64,000 nt of DNA from Monomorium pharaonis (Eukaryota > Arthropoda > Insecta > Hymenoptera > Formicidae). The first letter of the stretch is position 1. The number at the start of each line of letters is the position of its first letter. A program made the position numbers and the translations under genes. The stretch lies in contig NC_050470.1 in NCBI RefSeq assembly GCF_013373865.1, forward strand, positions 30,673,585 through 30,737,584. Direction: 5' to 3'. Under the pieces are notes generated by a model. The model did not search any database and was not told the origin of the DNA. It saw only the letters and a list, made by a program, of their open reading frames with translations. Positions 61,280 through 64,000 of this stretch are shown here, in pieces.

Positions 61280-63924
61280 TTCCACGTTTGAAGAAGCAGC
61301 GTAGCATACTTGAAGTTTTCTTATAAGCGTGTCCTCTCGCACGACGTGAACGAAAATGTCTCGTTACAATAACGCGGCGATAACGACGACGACGGCGACG
61401 ACGACGGAGTGATGATGATAACGACGATTCGCTTGCCGAGTCGTTGCAACGACGCTATTTCGTTTTAGGGCGACAAACTTCCCAGAGACGGCGGACTTTG
61501 TGCCCGCGCGCAGTAATTCGCGGCGGTCTTTCTCTTTTCCTTTTTCTCTTTCTCTCTCTCTTACTCCGCTCGCTGCGACTGGCGTCGACGACGTGGCAAC
61601 TATTAAAATGTTCCCGTACGCACGAACAAGACGGGAACTGTCTGGTGCACCACGTTCCGCATACCGCTGCTCTTCTTCCTCCGCGTAGAGTGCGTCCTGG
61701 AAAAGAGAGAAGAGAAAAGGAGAGGTAAAACAGTACGACGTCTGCCAGGTCGTCAAAACCCGCCGCCCTACGCTCTCGTATCTCGCGCGAAAAGACATGC
61801 GCGCGCTTCCGCAGCGGCGAAAGCCACCGCCGCGTACCTGCCGCGCTCATTAGCCACTTAATTCCAGGAAAGCGTTTTACGGTCGAGTACTCGCGTACGT
61901 CCGGGTGATCCATTCGCGGATCCACGCGTCCCTCGCGAGATGCGAGCGCGAGAGGAGGGGGCTTTTGCTCCGCGCGCCAATTCTCGTTCGCCTCTTCTTT
62001 ACGAGCGTAAACTGTGTGACTCCTCGTCGACTTTCGATTATAAGCGCTCGCAAAGATCCCGGCAGCGGATCTCTCGAGAGTTGAACGGTACATAGAGTGC
62101 AATGGAAACAGATTCCCCGAGCCGTTCAACAGATGAATCACGCACGCTTAACGACGCGTTACCGGAGTTTAGTTTTCAGACGGGATTTATCTTATCAGAT
62201 TCCTACAACCGCACTCGGGAAGCTGTGTTTAACTTTTACAATTTTTACGTCGCCCGCATTTGAGAGTGATATCTTATCGCGGCCGCGAGTCGATCGTCGG
62301 CAAATACCGAACCGTGACTGACCGCGTCGGTCCTCGTCGAAGTCGGTCAGTTCGCGTGACGATCTCGATCGCGCGCGACCAAATTCGAATTTCCCAAGCG
62401 CGTTTCCGACGACGCGACGTTGCTATAGTTACAATGTTTGCGGCATCTCGGCGTGGATAATATTGCGCAATAAACGTAACCCTGCCCCCCCTATTCCTCT
62501 ACCCTCATCCCTCTTTCCCGCCGCGGAATCTCGCGGACGAGCGCGAAAAATAAAACGGGGGCGTCGAGAGAAATAAAACGAGAATCGGCGGTCGGCGCGG
62601 CGAAAAATACGAGGGGGCGTCGAGAGAACAATTGATAGCAGCAGACGACACGCGCTCGTTGTCGAGGCGAGTCCGACACGTATACACAAGTGACTGAAGT
62701 GACTCGTGTCACCGCGTGATACAATACAAACAACGAAATCTCAATCGATACGACGCGGTAGTGTAAATTCTTCAGCCGTATACGAGCGTATTTCCATTTC
62801 TTTTCCCTTTTCCTTTAGGAGGAGCGGAGCGTAGCCTCGCGGCAGAGCCAGCTGATCGCGCCGCGATCGTGTCGCTTATCAATCAAATTCCTCTCTTCTC
62901 AGTTCTCCTCCCCTCTCCTCCCGCCGCCGCGGCGCTCCCTCTTATCGAAGCGTATTTCGCTATCAAGCGAATTCCGGCGCACGCGTCCGATCTTCCGATC
63001 TGTCGTGAATGTTGTTAAACTCGAGATTTTTTTGGAGGAGTCGTTTAAAAATCGCGCGAACGAATCCGCGGCGGGACTTCCCGCGTGTCTACTCTACTAC
63101 ACAACGCACAATGAAAAAACCAGAGGCACGAACGCGTCGCGGCGCGCGTGCAATCGCACCGGAAGCAGACCGATATTTCACCGCGGCGGAACGGCAATCG
63201 GGCGTACACCCGCGACCAAGTGAGAGACAAAGGGAGACGAGTTTCATGGCGAGAGGGGAAAAAGAGAGAGAGAGAGAAAGCGATATACGGCGAGAACACG
63301 GGACGAGGAATCGAGAGTGGGCAAAACCCCGAAAGGAAAAAGGATTCGGTGGGAAGAAAGGATAGGGGAGGGAGGAGGAAGGGGGAGGGAGAGACTTCGA
63401 CCGGGAGTCGGCCGGCAGGAGGACAGGCGAGGGACGAGAGGGAAAGGGAGAGGCGCCAGAGTCGCGAGCGGAGGCCTGCCGCTCTCTCCCGAGGGTGCGA
63501 ATTCTCTCCTCCGCTCGCACGGAGACACGCGCCTTCCGGTGCGATGCGACGTGCCGTAATTTCATCATCACGCTGCGCCGCACACGCACACGCACACGTC
63601 CGCGTGAGCGCGGCCGTAACGCAGGTAAATTAAAGCAGTGGCACACGGTCTGACGCATTACCACGTGATACGCTGGCGGCGGATTAATGAAAAAGAACGA
63701 ACGCCGCGGCCGCGATCGCTTCCTCCTCGTCGCGTCGTCGCCGTCCTCGTCATCGTCCGACGTCGACCGCGCGCCGCACACCGCGCCGCTCCGCGCGCGC
63801 GGCGTCTACTTATTGCATAACGCGCCGCACATTTTTCGAGCGTGTGGAACACTCTGGCACGCAAGCGATCGGGAGCCGGCTGCTGCTCTATCTCCATCCG
63901 GCTGATGACAAAAACGGCAGTCGC

Positions 63925-63965
<41 letters not shown>

Positions 63966-64000
63966 GGAGATCGGCTCGAGAATCTCTCCCGGAACGGAAA
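61280..64000. other. CpG-rich, polypurine-rich region upstream of KANSL1
   Basis: About 2.7 kb with high CpG content and strand-asymmetric purine runs (AG-rich at 63250-63480, GA microsatellite at about 63923-63968). Open frames on both strands are Arg/Ser-rich and unsupported. Likely promoter and upstream regulatory DNA, perhaps including 5' exons of KANSL1 or of a gene outside the window; no gene is called. Confidence 0.45.

Noticed and set aside
61455..62141. 228-codon minus-strand frame upstream of KANSL1
   Set aside because: Compositional artefact in CpG-rich DNA with an overlapping frame on the other strand.
63089..63781. 230-codon minus-strand frame near the window end
   Set aside because: Low-complexity Arg/Ser/Pro product from purine/pyrimidine tracts; no domain.

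Overview
The window is nuclear DNA of an insect, most likely a hymenopteran and plausibly an ant. The basis is split genes with short AT-rich GT-AG introns, AT-rich spacers alternating with CpG-rich blocks, an arthropod-type DUF4789 secreted protein, and small palindromic transposons. The genus is not identified. Exon models below were built by hand from splice sites and reading-frame phase. For NFS1, the Rab-like GTPase, SERAC1, the SEA-mucin, the elongin B-like gene, POLD2 and KANSL1 the summed exons give an exact multiple of three.

Layout, left to right: (1) the 3' half of a JAMM/MPN protease of the MPND type (+). (2) A spacer with two palindromic PIF/Harbinger-like MITEs. (3) A small secreted DUF4789 protein (+). 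(4) NFS1, mitochondrial cysteine desulfurase (+). (5) A Rab-like small GTPase (-). (6) A 1.6 kb structure with long inverted repeats. It fills most of the head-to-head spacer between the GTPase and SERAC1 and carries CpG-rich, promoter-like sequence inside. (7) SERAC1 (+), with a short first coding exon. (8) A 1,152-residue SEA-domain, mucin-like membrane protein (-), whose signal-peptide exon lies 11.5 kb upstream of the rest. (9) A gene-free spacer with a long AC microsatellite. (10) TCERG1/CA150 (-), with WW and FF domains. (11) A divergent elongin B-like gene (-). (12) POLD2 (+), divergent from the elongin B-like gene. (13) A 3' spacer with a third Harbinger-like MITE. (14) KANSL1/NSL1 (-). 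(15) A CpG-rich and polypurine-rich region upstream of KANSL1.

Most genes are unrelated housekeeping genes: iron-sulfur cluster biogenesis, mitochondrial lipid remodelling, transcription elongation, replication and MOF-NSL chromatin regulation. There is no operon-like logic. The least explained parts are the nested inverted-repeat structure at 9.6-11.2 kb, the repeat-bearing SEA-mucin with its hairpin at an exon border, the cysteine-rich insert in SERAC1, and the divergent elongin B-like gene. No tRNA, rRNA, CRISPR or intact autonomous transposon was seen.
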